This document shows, piece by piece, positions 25,352 to 34,844 of a stretch of 64,000 nucleotides of DNA. How positions within the stretch are numbered: the stretch's first letter is position 1; each line of letters opens with the position of its first letter. Under the pieces are notes generated by a model. That model was not told where the DNA came from. It was given only the letters and a program-made list of their open reading frames with translations, and did not search any database. The position numbers and the translations under genes were made by a program. The stretch is from assembly GCA_039196965.1 (NCBI GenBank), contig JBCCUK010000015.1, forward strand, positions 1 to 64,000. Direction: 5' to 3'. This DNA is from CALLCD01 sp039196965 (GTDB taxonomy: Bacteria; Pseudomonadota; Alphaproteobacteria; Caulobacterales; Hyphomonadaceae).

Positions 25352-27694
25352 ATGTCACCGCAAAACCGATCTAATCGCTATCAAAACCTGAAAGATCCAG
25401 ACTTGAGAGACAGTGAGAAGACTATTGTCTTAATGGAGCGCGATAGTGCATTAAGAAACGCTGTCATCGATGCCGCGCTGGACTGCATCATCATGATGGA
25501 TCAGGAAGGGATCATCATTGAGTTTAATCCAGCCGCCGAAAAAACATTCGGATACACATATGATGAAGCCGTTGGAGCGAAACTGGCGGATTTAATTGTT
25601 CCCAGCAATTTAAGAGATGTTCACCATAAGGGATTGGTGCATTACCTAGCGACCGGTGAACATAAGGTATTGAACAAGCGTGTTGAAGTTCCGGCCATCA
25701 ATAAATCTGGAGATGACTTGATTGTGGAACTCGCCGTCTCGCCCGTGGAATTTGGTGGTGAGACGATTTTCACCGCCTACCTCAGGGACATCACTGATGC
25801 GCGCGCCGCGGAGGACAAATTGCGGTCCTCAGAGGAGCGCTTTCAGAGTCTGTTTGATTTGTCCCCTGATGCGATTGTGGTGATCAATGGTAGAGGCGAC
25901 ATCGTGGATGTGAATTCCCGTGCATGTGAATTGGCCTGTATCAGCAAGGATGAGATGGTCTCTAAAAAGGCTTTGGCCTTTGTACCTGATGATCAGGTAT
26001 CTGTTGCGGTGCAGGGGGTCAGAAATGCGTTGGGCAGTGACACTGTTGAGGTCCAGATAGATTTTCTGAACGCTAGTGGAGAAAGAATTCCCACAGAAGT
26101 TGTGGGGCGCCGGATAGAGACCGACAATGGACCTCTCTATCATGGCGTTGTTCGAGATGTGTCCCAGCGGATTGCCGGACAAAAACTGCTGCGAAATGCC
26201 AAGGAAACCGCCGAGCGCGCGAATGCGGCGAAATCTGATTTTTTGGCGAACATGTCACATGAAATGCGCACACCTTTGAACGGCGTGATCGGATCGCTGT
26301 CTCTCATAGATAGAAAACTCGTCGACGTTGAGACCACGAGATTAATCGATGCTGCAGAACGTTCCGCAGAAACACTACTTACACTGATAGATGACCTATT
26401 GGATTTATCCCGAATTGAAGCCGGTGAAACCGAACTGGAGTATACTGTGTTTCAGCCGGAGGAACTTTCCAGCCTCGTCTCTGAGGTATTCCGTCCGCTT
26501 GCTGATAAAAAGAGTGTTGCTTTACTGACAGAAGTCAAATTTCCTTCGTGGTCGCTTCGAGCAGATGTTGGAAAGATACGTCAGGTATTGATCAACCTTG
26601 TCGGAAACGCGTTGAAATTCACACAGCGGGGACAAGTCGAAGTGACGATAGACTATACAGGGGACGACGAGGCTGGCGATCTGTTGTTTGAAGTCATAGA
26701 TACCGGGATTGGTATTTCAAGCTCTGATCAAGAGGTGCTTTTTGATCGCTTTAAACAGGCCGATTCGTCTCGCTCAAAGTCCCACGGCGGTGCCGGACTT
26801 GGTCTGTCCATCTGCAAGGAGTTGGTCGATATTATGGACGGGACCATATCCGTCAGAAGCGAGCCGGGCATAGGATCTACCTTCAGCTTCCAGGTGCCAG
26901 TTACCTTCTCGCATAAGGAGGATGACGCAATTGAAAACGAGCTTGTTGAGCAGAATGAACTAAGCGGTCATGTCTTAATCGCTGAGGACAGCGAGACGAA
27001 TGCCATGGTCGCTAAGAAAATGCTCGATCGCCTCGGTCTGAAATATCATCATGTCACGGACGGTGCGGCCGCGGTGGATGCGGCATTAGCCTGCCAGTTT
27101 GACGTTGTCCTAATGGATGTTTCGATGCCTTATCTAGACGGTTTGGAAGCAACCCGAATTCTACGTGATCGTGGCTTTGAAAAACCGATCATAGCGATGA
27201 CAGCTCATGCGCTGAAAGGGGACCGGGACCATGCGCTTCAGAGCGGTATGACAGGCTATCTCACTAAGCCGGTTCGACCTCAAGCGCTACAATCCGCCCT
27301 TGAAGAATGGTTGCCGACACGTCAGGCGGGTTCAAAACCGACGAATTCGGTTAGCGATGCTCTCGATGCGACCGCAATCCGAGACGTTTGGGATGGCGAT
27401 CTCGAAACTTTCGCGGAGATCGGCCGGATATTTTTGGATGAACTGGAGTGGCGTCTGCCGGGCCTTAAGGAGGCGAAGGGGGAAGATCTGGAGCACCATG
27501 CCCATTCGCTGAAAGGTGCTGCCCTCAACATTGGCGCATCTGAGTTAAGCTATCTGGCTTCGGAATTAGAAAGCGTCTCCAAGACGAGAGACTTGGAGCG
27601 TGTTCAGCAGCTTATCGGGCGCATCGGCGTTGAAGCTGAAGCGGTGAGAAATGCCCTTGAGCGCGACTATCTTGGGGAGAATGCAAATGTCTGA
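25352..27694 (+). CDS. Hybrid sensor histidine kinase (PAS-PAS-HisKA-HATPase-REC-Hpt)
   Basis: 780 residues, apparently cytoplasmic since no membrane helix is seen. Two PAS domains (about 36-150 and 160-280), a HisKA domain with H303 in FLANMSHEMRTPLNG, and a HATPase domain with N419 (NLVGNALKF), DTGIGIS and GGAGLGLSI. A receiver domain (about 539-655) has the phosphoacceptor D589 (VVLMDVSMP), and a C-terminal Hpt domain has H718 (AHSLKGAALNIGA). It is a complete phosphorelay H-D-H that should end on the receiver of the next gene, whose ATG overlaps the stop. Its signal is unknown. It probably controls the polysaccharide locus. Confidence 0.92.
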   Translation: MSPQNRSNRYQNLKDPDLRDSEKTIVLMERDSALRNAVIDAALDCIIMMDQEGIIIEFNPAAEKTFGYTYDEAVGAKLADLIVPSNLRDVHHKGLVHYLATGEHKVLNKRVEVPAINKSGDDLIVELAVSPVEFGGETIFTAYLRDITDARAAEDKLRSSEERFQSLFDLSPDAIVVINGRGDIVDVNSRACELACISKDEMVSKKALAFVPDDQVSVAVQGVRNALGSDTVEVQIDFLNASGERIPTEVVGRRIETDNGPLYHGVVRDVSQRIAGQKLLRNAKETAERANAAKSDFLANMSHEMRTPLNGVIGSLSLIDRKLVDVETTRLIDAAERSAETLLTLIDDLLDLSRIEAGETELEYTVFQPEELSSLVSEVFRPLADKKSVALLTEVKFPSWSLRADVGKIRQVLINLVGNALKFTQRGQVEVTIDYTGDDEAGDLLFEVIDTGIGISSSDQEVLFDRFKQADSSRSKSHGGAGLGLSICKELVDIMDGTISVRSEPGIGSTFSFQVPVTFSHKEDDAIENELVEQNELSGHVLIAEDSETNAMVAKKMLDRLGLKYHHVTDGAAAVDAALACQFDVVLMDVSMPYLDGLEATRILRDRGFEKPIIAMTAHALKGDRDHALQSGMTGYLTKPVRPQALQSALEEWLPTRQAGSKPTNSVSDALDATAIRDVWDGDLETFAEIGRIFLDELEWRLPGLKEAKGEDLEHHAHSLKGAALNIGASELSYLASELESVSKTRDLERVQQLIGRIGVEAEAVRNALERDYLGENANV

Positions 27695-29087
27695 TCTCGG
27701 ACGACTTTTGATTGTTGAAGATACGCCGTCGCTGGCGAGAACTTATGAAGCACATTTGAAGCATAAGTTCAGCGATGTGGTGATAGCTGAAACGGGCTCG
27801 AAAGCGATCGAACTTGTGCAGGAAGCCGAACCAAATTGCGTGCTTCTGGATTTAAAACTTCCTGATGCAGACGGCCTTGATCTTCTGGACCGGTGGACCG
27901 ACGCTCAGCTTAAGGCTCCTATAATTGTCGTCACAGCCAATGGATCGATGTCGATTGCGGTGGATGCAATGCGGCGAGGTGCGACTGATTTTGTTGTGAA
28001 GCCCTCAACGAAAGAACGCCTAAATGTCACTGTCGAAAACGCCGTAGAGAACTTCCAGCTTAAGAAAGTCGTCGAAACATACGAAGCCGAAGCGGGCCGT
28101 TCCGATTTCTGCGGAATTGTCGGCCGATCACTCGTTATGCAGGGTGTCTTTAAATCTATTGAAGCAGCCGCGCCTTCAAAGGCGAGTATTTTTATAACTG
28201 GAGAAACCGGGACCGGTAAGGAGTTGGTGGCAAGGGCCGTACATGAGATGAGCCCGCGACGATCGAAGAAATTCGTTGCAATCAATTGTAGCGCAATTCC
28301 CAAGGACCTTATCGAGAGCGAGATATTCGGACACGTGAAAGGTGCCTTCACAGGAGCAACGGCTGACAGAGTTGGTGCAGCTGAGGTCGCGGAAGGGGGC
28401 ACCTTGTTTTTTGACGAATTGGGCGAAATGCCGATCGAATTACAGCCAAAGCTTCTGCGCTTTCTTCAGCTTGGCGAATATAATCGTGTGGGCGAAACGG
28501 CAATTCGTAAATCGAATACGAGAATTGTCGCCGCGACCAATCGCGAACCCTTGGAAGCGGTGCGAGCTGGCCGTTTACGAGAGGATCTTTATTATCGTCT
28601 GCATGTTATTCCCATGACCCTGCCGCCATTAAAGGATCGCGGCGCTGATATTCTGTTGCTCGCGGAAACATTTCTGGCTCAGTTTTCTGCAGAAGAGCAA
28701 AAAACCTTTGATGGCTTTTCGCGTGATGCGGAAGAGTGGCTGATTTCCCATGACTGGCCCGGAAATGTAAGGGAGCTAGAAAACCTGATCAGGCAAATCG
28801 TGGTCCTCAATCCGGGCGGACAAATCAGTCGTGCATCGATCCCCGTATCCAGATGTTCAAAATCGTCATCGTCAGACATTGCTTCAGAAAAGCCAACATC
28901 GCTTGGGGTAACAACAGATATCCCTGAATTGGATTATGGTCTGGAACCATTATGGATAACGGAAAAGAAAGCGATCGAACGCGCTATAGCGCTGTGCCGG
29001 GGAAATATAGTAGCCGCTGCAAAGCAGCTGCAAATAAATCCGTCTACGATCTATCGAAAGAAGGCATCCTGGGAACGCGCGGCCTGA
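27687..29087 (+). CDS. Sigma54-dependent response regulator (NtrC/PrsR type)
   Basis: 466 residues. The receiver domain has the acidic pair in IVEDT and the phosphoacceptor D55 (VLLDLKLPD). The AAA+ domain has Walker A GETGTGKE (172-179), the sigma54-contacting GAFTGA loop (219-224) and Walker B GGTLFFDE. A C-terminal Fis-type HTH (about 430-466) has GNIVAAAKQLQINPSTIYRK. All parts needed for sigma54 activation are intact. The ATG at 27687, six bases after GGGGAGA, overlaps the kinase gene by eight bases; an ATG at 27681 is too close to that site. Probable targets are promoters with TGCAAATTGCA in this locus. Confidence 0.92.
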   Translation: MSDLGRLLIVEDTPSLARTYEAHLKHKFSDVVIAETGSKAIELVQEAEPNCVLLDLKLPDADGLDLLDRWTDAQLKAPIIVVTANGSMSIAVDAMRRGATDFVVKPSTKERLNVTVENAVENFQLKKVVETYEAEAGRSDFCGIVGRSLVMQGVFKSIEAAAPSKASIFITGETGTGKELVARAVHEMSPRRSKKFVAINCSAIPKDLIESEIFGHVKGAFTGATADRVGAAEVAEGGTLFFDELGEMPIELQPKLLRFLQLGEYNRVGETAIRKSNTRIVAATNREPLEAVRAGRLREDLYYRLHVIPMTLPPLKDRGADILLLAETFLAQFSAEEQKTFDGFSRDAEEWLISHDWPGNVRELENLIRQIVVLNPGGQISRASIPVSRCSKSSSSDIASEKPTSLGVTTDIPELDYGLEPLWITEKKAIERAIALCRGNIVAAAKQLQINPSTIYRKKASWERAA

Positions 29088-29161
29088 GCTGTGAGATTTT
29101 TGGGCGACCCTAGTAATCTGCACCGGGTTTGCTCAGTGGTTTGTTGACGGCCGTCAGCTCC

Positions 29162-29731
29162 TCAGTCCATAGGTGTCGAATCGCTTGTCCGACGCGCAAC
29201 TCCTATGAAAAAGCGATGCCATTCTTCATCTGGTTCAGATCTACGCAGGAACTCTTTGGTTATGCTTCCGTCGCTCTGGCGGGTATAGATCCCGCGGATC
29301 TCGGCTGCACCGCTGCCATCGTTCGGATACATCCGGCCTTCTAAGATGAGGGTACCAGATTCGGTCATGCCGCCGCCATAGTCGAGATGAAATCGCGGGC
29401 TCATCCAAACCTGTCGCCATTTTCCTGTAAATGGATCAACGAAATTCATACCGGTTCCCGTTTCGCCTGATATCGTTGTCCAGTCCTCCAGAATGAGGCA
29501 GCCTCGCTCCCGGCTTGAGTAGACCTGATCTGCGATTTTCTTACCATCAGGGGTGAAAAACTCCCATTCGCCGATGAGGAAATCGAGGTCGCGATAGGGC
29601 GAGGTTGGTGCTGAGCATTCGATATTAGCTGCCGCCGGCTGAGAGTTGGATTGCGCGTGTGAGTTTTCGAGGCTGGCGGGAACGATAACGCAGGTGAGTA
29701 CTGCGATCATGACTGAATGGGCAGCGCGCAT
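29162..29731 (-). CDS. Secreted DUF1579-like hypothetical protein
   Basis: 189 residues. The ATG at 29731 has GGAG seven bases upstream and gives a clean signal peptide ending near SHAQS; an ATG five codons earlier is also possible. The mature part starts DLDFLIGEWEFFTPDGK and continues with GCLILEDWT and WRQVWMSP, the pattern of small beta-barrel proteins of the DUF1579 kind. It is expected in the periplasm; the ligand is unknown. It is divergent from the LysR gene at 30010, so it may be under that regulator. Confidence 0.65.
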   Translation of the reverse strand: MRAAHSVMIAVLTCVIVPASLENSHAQSNSQPAAANIECSAPTSPYRDLDFLIGEWEFFTPDGKKIADQVYSSRERGCLILEDWTTISGETGTGMNFVDPFTGKWRQVWMSPRFHLDYGGGMTESGTLILEGRMYPNDGSGAAEIRGIYTRQSDGSITKEFLRRSEPDEEWHRFFIGVARRTSDSTPMD

Positions 29732-29950
29732 GACAGACTCCGTCATATTGATATTCAATAATATTAGTATCTGGGTTTCAGCGGGATGCAAACGCAAAAT
29801 AATCTGATGGCGACGCACCAATAGATCATGCGGGTTGAATTTCTTCTATGCATTCGTTTGATTTTCCGGTCCTGATCCTGACTAGTCCTTTTGCGCTTGA
29901 AATCGGGATCGATGCCCAATGCGGGAATATGCATCAACTAGGGTGAGCAC

Positions 29951-29969
29951 TGTCTCATTATATGTGACA
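29951..29969. promoter_or_regulatory. Inverted repeat, candidate LysR-type operator
   Basis: TGTCTCAT-TAT-ATGTGACA, 8-base arms with one mismatch, 40 bases before the LysR gene and in the divergent spacer to the DUF1579-like gene. Its position suits autoregulation. The spacer 29732-30009 holds nothing else that I recognise. Confidence 0.35.
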
Positions 29970-30009
29970 ATAGCGTTCTCACTGATTTGCCAATGATATC
30001 GGAACGCGC

Positions 30010-30936
30010 ATGGATAAGTTCTCCAGCCTAAAGGCCTTCAAAGGCGTTGTAGAAGAAGGCAGTTTCGCCGCTGCCGCCCGTGTCAGCGGTATGTCTCGCT
30101 CGCAAACGAACAAGCTCGTCATTGCGCTTGAAGAACATCTCGGTGTTCAATTGTTCAACCGCTCGACACGCCATGTTGCACCGACAAGCGAGGGATTGGC
30201 ATTTTACCAGCGAGCCAAACAAATTCTTGACGATTTGGAGGAAGCGGAAACGTCTCTTTCAAGCACCGCGACTGAGGCGATCGGCCATCTGCGCGTCAGC
30301 ACGCCACTGTCTCTCGGTGCACTGAACTTTTCGGGCATTGTGATAGATTTTATGAAACGCCATCCAGCTCTCCAAGTAGAGCTAATACAGGATGCGCGCA
30401 TTGTAGATCCCATCGCTGAAGGCTTTGACTGCGTTATACGCATTGCGCCGCCCAATGAGGAGACCGCACTCGTTGACCATCGCATCGCATCTGTCGAATA
30501 CGTTACATGTGCGTCCTCTGATTATTTTAGCTCGGTGGATGTTCCGAAGCATCCGGACGATCTGAAAGACCATGCACTTCTGCATTATCCAGGATCGAGC
30601 AATTCGCGCTTTTGGCATTATTCGGGAGCGGGTGGCCCTATTTCAGTTGAGGTCAAGCCCATGCTCACAGCGAATAACTTTGAGGCCATCCGCGAGGCGG
30701 CATGTGCTGGATTGGGCATCGCGACGTTGCCGCGATATGCCGTACGGGATGAATTGCAGTCCGGGTCAATGGTGGCCTTTCTTGAGGCGTACGGGTTGCC
30801 GAACTACATGCTCCAACTGATTTATCCTCCGTCGCGCCATCTCTCTGCGAAAGTCCGGCTGTTTACGGATTATTTGATTGATTGTTTCAGCGACGCGGAA
30901 TTCGAGCGTTCTTCGCCTGATGAACGTCCAGGTTAA
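30010..30936 (+). CDS. LysR family transcriptional regulator
   Basis: 308 residues. The N-terminal winged HTH (about 1-60) has FKGVVEEGSFAAAARVSGMSRSQTNKLVIALEEHLGVQLFNRSTR in separate, typical blocks. The effector domain (about 90-295) has LRVSTPLSLG, DCVIRIAP and AACAGLGIATLP and matches the CrgA/AaeR-like subgroup. It should act as a DNA-binding tetramer responding to a small molecule. The regulated gene is not certain; the divergent DUF1579-like gene is the nearest candidate. Confidence 0.9.
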   Translation: MDKFSSLKAFKGVVEEGSFAAAARVSGMSRSQTNKLVIALEEHLGVQLFNRSTRHVAPTSEGLAFYQRAKQILDDLEEAETSLSSTATEAIGHLRVSTPLSLGALNFSGIVIDFMKRHPALQVELIQDARIVDPIAEGFDCVIRIAPPNEETALVDHRIASVEYVTCASSDYFSSVDVPKHPDDLKDHALLHYPGSSNSRFWHYSGAGGPISVEVKPMLTANNFEAIREAACAGLGIATLPRYAVRDELQSGSMVAFLEAYGLPNYMLQLIYPPSRHLSAKVRLFTDYLIDCFSDAEFERSSPDERPG

Positions 30937-31057
30937 AGCACCGTCTCACTGCTCACTAAGTTGTCAGATTTCTGTGAAGTGAATTCGTGGCTCCCTCGGC
31001 GTAAGATATTCTGGACAGACGCCGCACGTCTGTAAATTCATGATCGGAGTAGGGTTT

Positions 31058-31426
31058 ATGAGATACAGTTTGCTAGCGTTCTTCGCCTTGGTGACGTTTG
31101 CATCCCCGGCAATTGCTGGTGAAATCGAAAACCAGTTCTTTTCGATGGATCGAAATCGCGATGGACAGATTTCTCGCGATGAGTTTGTCACCAACCAGAT
31201 CGCAAATGGTAAATCTGAGCGCTCCGCGAATTTCGCCTTTGATAATTTTCGCGGCACTGATCAGCGTATAACTTTGACGGAGTTCCGTAATGGCCCGGTC
31301 GCGAGTCTAAACGCAGGTGAAGATATACGCAGGGCCGTGCGTCGCCCCAACCGCCGTAGTTCCGAGGCTCGCGAAAGGCGGTCGCAGCCAGCTCCAAGGC
31401 GTTCTTCGGGCGGCTTCGGCTCCTAA
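31058..31426 (+). CDS. Secreted EF-hand protein
   Basis: 122 residues. The signal peptide has MRYSLLAFFALVTFASPAIA with cleavage after residue 20. One canonical calcium loop, D31-x-N33-x-D35-G36-x-I38-x3-E42, follows, with a degenerate second unit around FRGTDQRITLTEF. The C-terminal 35 residues are rich in arginine, serine and proline and likely disordered. The ATG at 31058 has GGAGTAGGG upstream; an earlier in-frame ATG (31040) would bury the signal peptide. It is a probable periplasmic calcium binder, similar to the next gene. Confidence 0.8.
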   Translation: MRYSLLAFFALVTFASPAIAGEIENQFFSMDRNRDGQISRDEFVTNQIANGKSERSANFAFDNFRGTDQRITLTEFRNGPVASLNAGEDIRRAVRRPNRRSSEARERRSQPAPRRSSGGFGS

Positions 31427-31597
31427 TTGTCTTTAAATCTCAAGGCGGTCTTGAATCCTTACGAGGGAATGACTGAAGATTAAGTCGCGCAGCTCTCAGA
31501 TTTGTGGCGTTCTTAGCTCGCAGTCCGGATCTGCCAATTGATCCATTTGCTGCCTTCGGGGCATCGAACGGGGGCGAGTTTGAAGAGGAAGTCACTT

Positions 31598-31894
31598 ATG
31601 ACCCATCTGAAACGCGCAGGCCTTTGCACCGCAGCTGTATTCGCCATCAGCCTTGGATCAGCTACGGCCGAAACGACCTCAGAGACTTTTGCATCTATGG
31701 ATGCAAACACTGACGGTCTCGTCTCTGAAGCAGAATTCGTCTCATATTCCACCACGCGGAAAGGACACACGCTTGATGAGGCTAGCGCGAAATTTGCCTC
31801 CATCGCCGGCGATGACGGCCTATTAAGTCTCGCCGAGCTCCTGGCGGTTATGCCGGGAGATGTGACCGATGACACTTCGCCTGGCCGCTCCTGA
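31598..31894 (+). CDS. Secreted EF-hand protein, paralogue of the preceding one
   Basis: 98 residues with a signal peptide (cleavage after ATA, about residue 24). The calcium loop is D35-x-N37-x-D39-G40-x-V42-x3-E46, and a weaker second loop lies around IAGDDGLLSLAEL. The first loop and its flanks (FASMDANTDG, EAEFV) match those of the preceding gene (FFSMDRNRDG, RDEFV), indicating duplication. A GAGGAAG site precedes the ATG at 31598. An intrinsic terminator follows at 31943. The arginine-rich tail of its neighbour is missing here. Confidence 0.8.
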   Translation: MTHLKRAGLCTAAVFAISLGSATAETTSETFASMDANTDGLVSEAEFVSYSTTRKGHTLDEASAKFASIAGDDGLLSLAELLAVMPGDVTDDTSPGRS

Positions 31895-31942
31895 GCGGCT
31901 TAGATTGCGGATGAATTAACCCGCTCTCAACCCAAGCCTTAC

Positions 31943-31975
31943 ACCCCCGTTTCTGAAGGAGACGGGGGTCTTTTT
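31943..31975 (+). terminator. Rho-independent terminator
   Basis: ACCCCCGT (31943-31950) pairs with ACGGGGGT (31962-31969), an 11-base loop, then CTTTTT. It ends the EF-hand gene and separates it from liuC. Confidence 0.8.
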
Positions 31976-32062
31976 AGTTATGTAATCCATACTGCGTCTT
32001 GCGCCATTAGCGGTGAGCAGATACCCAGCCTGCACGTATCGAGGGCCAGCGAGGACACGAGC

Positions 32063-32866
32063 ATGGACGGAATCTACACAACAATCGAAGTGGAAGCGAC
32101 GCGGGCAGGTGTAGCGGTCATCACTCTGAACCGGTCAAATAAACACAACGCTTTCAACGCAGATGTCATTTCCGAGCTCAGCGATGTCTTCGATGCGCTG
32201 AAGGGGCAGGATGGTGTTCGTCTGATCATTCTGCGTGGGGCAGGGAAGTCCTTCTCCGCCGGAGCGGACCTAGATTGGATGAAAGCGGCAGCAGACTACA
32301 CGCGGGAAGAAAATGAAGAAGATGCCATCGCCCTGGCGGCAATGCTTCGCAAACTCTATGAGCTTCCTCAGCTGACCCTCGCCCTTGTTCAGGGCGCGGC
32401 GATGGGGGGCGGCGCTGGGCTTGTCGCGGCCTGCGATGTGGCGATTGCCATGGCGAGCACAAAGTTCCGCTTCTCCGAGGTTCGCCTTGGGCTTACCCCC
32501 GCCACAATCAGCCCGTTTGTGATCGAAGCCATAGGCCCAAGCTGGGCGCGGGCGCTATTTGCAACGGGTGAAATGTTCGATGCGGCTTATGCCGAGAAGA
32601 TCGGCCTTGTGCACTACACCGCAGCAAATACGGAAGAACTGCTTCAACTAGAAGAGCACATAGCGGGTCTTGTATTTACCGCCGCACCTGGCGCAATTGA
32701 TGACTCCAAGGCGCTTGTACGCGATGTAACCGGCAAGGAGATTAATGGGCATTTGGGGCATGAAACGGCAAAACGGATCGCTGCCCGCCGCGCATCCGAT
32801 GAGGGCCGTGAAGGTCTTTCCGCTTTTCTTGAGAAACGCAAGCCAAGCTGGGCGGAGGATATTTAG
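32063..32866 (+). CDS. liuC: Enoyl-CoA hydratase, probable 3-methylglutaconyl-CoA hydratase
   Basis: 267 residues of the crotonase fold. The CoA/oxyanion segments SFSAGADLDWM and GAAMGGGAGLVAACDVAIA are present, and FRFSEVRLGLTPATISPFVIEAIG resembles the LiuC/AtuE group more than ordinary enoyl-CoA hydratases. The stop is directly followed by the start of liuD, so the two are coupled. In leucine breakdown it would hydrate 3-methylglutaconyl-CoA to HMG-CoA after the carboxylase step. The family is certain; the substrate is inferred from subgroup and neighbour. Confidence 0.82.
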   Translation: MDGIYTTIEVEATRAGVAVITLNRSNKHNAFNADVISELSDVFDALKGQDGVRLIILRGAGKSFSAGADLDWMKAAADYTREENEEDAIALAAMLRKLYELPQLTLALVQGAAMGGGAGLVAACDVAIAMASTKFRFSEVRLGLTPATISPFVIEAIGPSWARALFATGEMFDAAYAEKIGLVHYTAANTEELLQLEEHIAGLVFTAAPGAIDDSKALVRDVTGKEINGHLGHETAKRIAARRASDEGREGLSAFLEKRKPSWAEDI

Positions 32867-34771
32867 ATGATCAAATCCCTGCTCATAGCAAACCGCGGCG
32901 AGATTGCTTGCCGTATAATTCGTACCGCCTGTATCTTCGGTGCACGAACAATCGCCGTCTATTCCGACGCTGATGCTCGCTCCAAGCATGTTCGTGAAGC
33001 CGACGAAGCAATCCATATTGGTGCTGCCCCGGCGACAGAAAGCTATCTCTCGATAGAACGGATATTGAGCGCAGCAAAACAGAGTGGAGCCGAGGCGATC
33101 CACCCTGGCTACGGGTTTCTCTCCGAGAATGCCGACTTTGCCGAAGCGGTAGAGAAAGCCGGATTAATCTGGGTCGGGCCGCGCGCTGACACGATACGCG
33201 CCATGGGCCCTAAGGACGAAGCCAAGCGCATTGCGGAAGAGGCAGGTGTGCCCGTATTGCCCGGCTATCGCGGCGAGGCCCAGGACCTCGATACGCTTAA
33301 AAGGGCGGCGAAAGAGATTGGTTATCCGCTGCTGATCAAGGCCGTGGCGGGCGGCGGCGGCCGCGGCATCCGCCAGGTCGAAAAGGCGGGCGACCTCAAG
33401 TCCAATCTGGAAAGCGCCGTGCGTGAGGCTGAGAGCGCCTTTGGCGATGGCCGGGTAATGCTGGAAAAGCTGGTCCAGACACCGCGCCATATAGAAGTGC
33501 AGGTTTTCGGAGACGGTAAGGGCGGCGCTGTTCACCTGTTCGAACGGGATTGCTCGCTGCAGCGTCGTCGTCAAAAGGTGATCGAGGAAGCGCCGGCCCC
33601 CAATATGCCGGAAGATGTTCGTGCCGCGATGACGGGGGCTGCAGTCGAGCTTGCTAAAGCGGTCAAGTATGCTGGTGCTGGGACAGTGGAGTTCATCGTC
33701 GATGGCGAAGGTCCGCTGACGCTGGATAGCTTCTGGTTTCTGGAAATGAACACGCGGCTGCAGGTCGAACATCCGGTTACAGAAATGATTACCGGGACCG
33801 ACCTTGTCGAATGGCAGTTACGCGTTGCGTCAGGGGAACCGCTTCCTGCCAGGCAAGATGAGATCGAAATGCTCGGCCACGCTATTGAGTGCCGTATCTG
33901 TGCGGAGGACCCTGCAGAAGATTTCCGCCCCGGAGCCGGAGTTGTTGAAGAGTTCGGCCTTCTGGCGAGCACCGATGATGACACACTTCGCTGGGAAGCA
34001 GGCTTCGAAACCGGGGACCGCATTCCACCTTCTTACGATTCCATGATTGCAAAGCTTGTTCTTTGGGCCGACACGCGTGAGGCTTGTATCGATCGGACCA
34101 TAGAAACGCTCCACCATACTCAGCTCATCGGTGTACCCGGCAATATCGGCTTTCTTGCGCGTTGTGCTGCATCGGATGAATTCGCCGAGGGCACCCACCA
34201 TGTAAACTGGATAGCAGAGCAGGGCGATGCTCTCACAAAGCCGCAAGACGATCATCAGCATGCTTCGGTCATGGCGGTCTGTGATGTCCAATTGGAGGAT
34301 AACGGTCACCCCGATCCGTGGGCGCGGCGCGATGGCTGGCGACTTAATGCGCAGTCTCGCACGATGGCGGCTGTCGCGGTTGCTGATGACGCAGATGTTC
34401 TGGACCCGGATGATCATCCGGTCGCTGATGGTACCCCACTTCCGCTGATCACCGATCTCTCGCCTCGTCGGTTCGCGGCGACAACGGGCGGCGATTCCAC
34501 CCTCGTTCTCGTGCCGGATTTCGATGCGGAAGCGGAAGCCCTCGCCGGTGGAGATCAGATCGCAGCTCCCATGCCGGGCAAGTTGATAAGCATTGCCGTG
34601 AAGTCGGGGGATGCGGTTAGCAAGGGGGATACAGTCGCAGTGATGGAAGCCATGAAAATGGAACACACTCTTATGGCATCGCGAGACGGCACCGTGGAAG
34701 ATGTAATGGCCGCAGCTGGCGAGCAACTCACCGAAGGCACTGTCATTGCGACACTCATCGAGGAAAGCTGA
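32867..34771 (+). CDS. liuD: Biotin-carboxylase subunit of an acyl-CoA carboxylase, probably methylcrotonyl-CoA carboxylase alpha
   Basis: 634 residues. The biotin carboxylase part (about 1-445) begins IKSLLIANRGEIACRI and has the glycine loop AVAGGGGRGIR and EMNTRLQVEHPVTE. A middle domain (about 450-555) follows, then the biotin carrier domain with EAMKM and the biotinylated lysine K597. The order and length fit MccA/LiuD and PccA alike; the adjacent liuC favours the leucine pathway. The beta (carboxyltransferase) subunit and isovaleryl-CoA dehydrogenase, usually in the same operon, are not in the window and must be elsewhere. Confidence 0.85.
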   Translation: MIKSLLIANRGEIACRIIRTACIFGARTIAVYSDADARSKHVREADEAIHIGAAPATESYLSIERILSAAKQSGAEAIHPGYGFLSENADFAEAVEKAGLIWVGPRADTIRAMGPKDEAKRIAEEAGVPVLPGYRGEAQDLDTLKRAAKEIGYPLLIKAVAGGGGRGIRQVEKAGDLKSNLESAVREAESAFGDGRVMLEKLVQTPRHIEVQVFGDGKGGAVHLFERDCSLQRRRQKVIEEAPAPNMPEDVRAAMTGAAVELAKAVKYAGAGTVEFIVDGEGPLTLDSFWFLEMNTRLQVEHPVTEMITGTDLVEWQLRVASGEPLPARQDEIEMLGHAIECRICAEDPAEDFRPGAGVVEEFGLLASTDDDTLRWEAGFETGDRIPPSYDSMIAKLVLWADTREACIDRTIETLHHTQLIGVPGNIGFLARCAASDEFAEGTHHVNWIAEQGDALTKPQDDHQHASVMAVCDVQLEDNGHPDPWARRDGWRLNAQSRTMAAVAVADDADVLDPDDHPVADGTPLPLITDLSPRRFAATTGGDSTLVLVPDFDAEAEALAGGDQIAAPMPGKLISIAVKSGDAVSKGDTVAVMEAMKMEHTLMASRDGTVEDVMAAAGEQLTEGTVIATLIEES

Positions 34772-34844
34772 AGATCCGGTTTCAATGCATCGCTGCCGCG
34801 ATCGCAGGACTCATAGGCTCCGAGCTTAAAGCCCGTATTATTGT

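Noticed and set aside
33830..34726. 298-codon frame antisense to liuD
   Set aside because: Shadow of a well-identified carboxylase gene.
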